A stretch of 64,000 bases of DNA from Porphyrobacter sp. CACIAM 03H1. Lineage in GTDB: Bacteria; Pseudomonadota; Alphaproteobacteria; Sphingomonadales; Sphingomonadaceae. The notes below the pieces were generated by a model. The model worked only from the letters and a program-made list of their open reading frames with translations, was not told where the DNA came from and searched no databases. The stretch is from contig NZ_CP021378.1 of NCBI RefSeq assembly GCF_002215495.1, positions 518,417-582,416 on the forward strand. Direction: 5' to 3'. Below are positions 63,964 through 64,000 of the stretch, one piece after another (within the stretch, counting starts at the first letter, position 1; each line of letters begins with the position of its first letter). The position numbers were made by a program, and so were the translations under genes.

Positions 63964-64000
63964 CGCTGGGGGCCTAACGCCGCTCCCTGAAGAACGCCCT

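Overview
The window looks like a chromosome segment of a GC-rich alphaproteobacterium of the Sphingomonadales, most likely an Erythrobacter/Porphyrobacter-type organism. This is inferred from the TonB receptors, NodT-type lipoprotein channels, MmcB, the TM2/NadC neighbourhood and the general protein style; no rRNA is present to confirm it. Roughly 1-50 kb is accessory DNA dominated by metal and drug efflux and by mobile-element debris. From the tRNA-Arg at 50.4 kb to the end, the window reads as ordinary core genome.

Bases 1-11.6 kb form a metal-resistance island. A CzcBA-type RND pump (565-3807) is followed by two exported cysteine-rich small proteins, one of them a 49-residue peptide with three Cys-Cys pairs exactly seven residues apart. 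A divergent pair (glutaredoxin-MauE membrane protein and a MerR regulator) shares a perfect mer-type operator. Next comes a CnrY-CnrX-CnrH module (anti-sigma factor, periplasmic metal sensor, ECF sigma factor) joined without a gap to copABCD. CnrX keeps all five metal ligands at the spacing known for the cobalt/nickel sensor, yet the genes behind it are copper genes.

Bases 11.6-31.8 kb hold a truncated NTF2-like gene, a truncated TonB receptor, an intact TonB receptor and two tripartite drug pumps. The first pump is a TetR-controlled MexAB-OprM-type system. The second is a MarR-controlled EmrAB-type system with its own outer-membrane lipoprotein; beside it lies the relic of a collapsed tandem copy. 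An alpha/beta hydrolase follows. An intact IS2-group insertion sequence with 5-base target duplications sits inside a decayed IS21-type istA. Two dif-like sites at 11.96 and 31.82 kb flank this block.

Bases 32-41.4 kb, all on the minus strand, are a mobilization module: AlpA regulator, an unknown protein, a ribbon-helix-helix accessory protein, a TraD-like coupling ATPase, a MobF relaxase-helicase, an ArdC antirestriction protein, a 44-residue basic protein and a self-inhibited Fic AMP-transferase. No integrase, replication gene or mating-pair channel is visible. Bases 42.4-49.9 kb are a compact five-gene operon (adaptor, RND permease, outer-membrane factor, response regulator, histidine kinase).

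Bases 50.4-64 kb carry tRNA-Arg(CCG), MmcB, a sterol-desaturase-type hydroxylase, DUF2141 and PAS proteins, a BepA-like protease followed by a DsbA-type oxidoreductase and a second M48 protease, a LytS/LytTR two-component pair, NadC, small membrane proteins, an RNase T2-type enzyme, a stomatin-like gene broken by an in-frame TGA, and a VOC protein.
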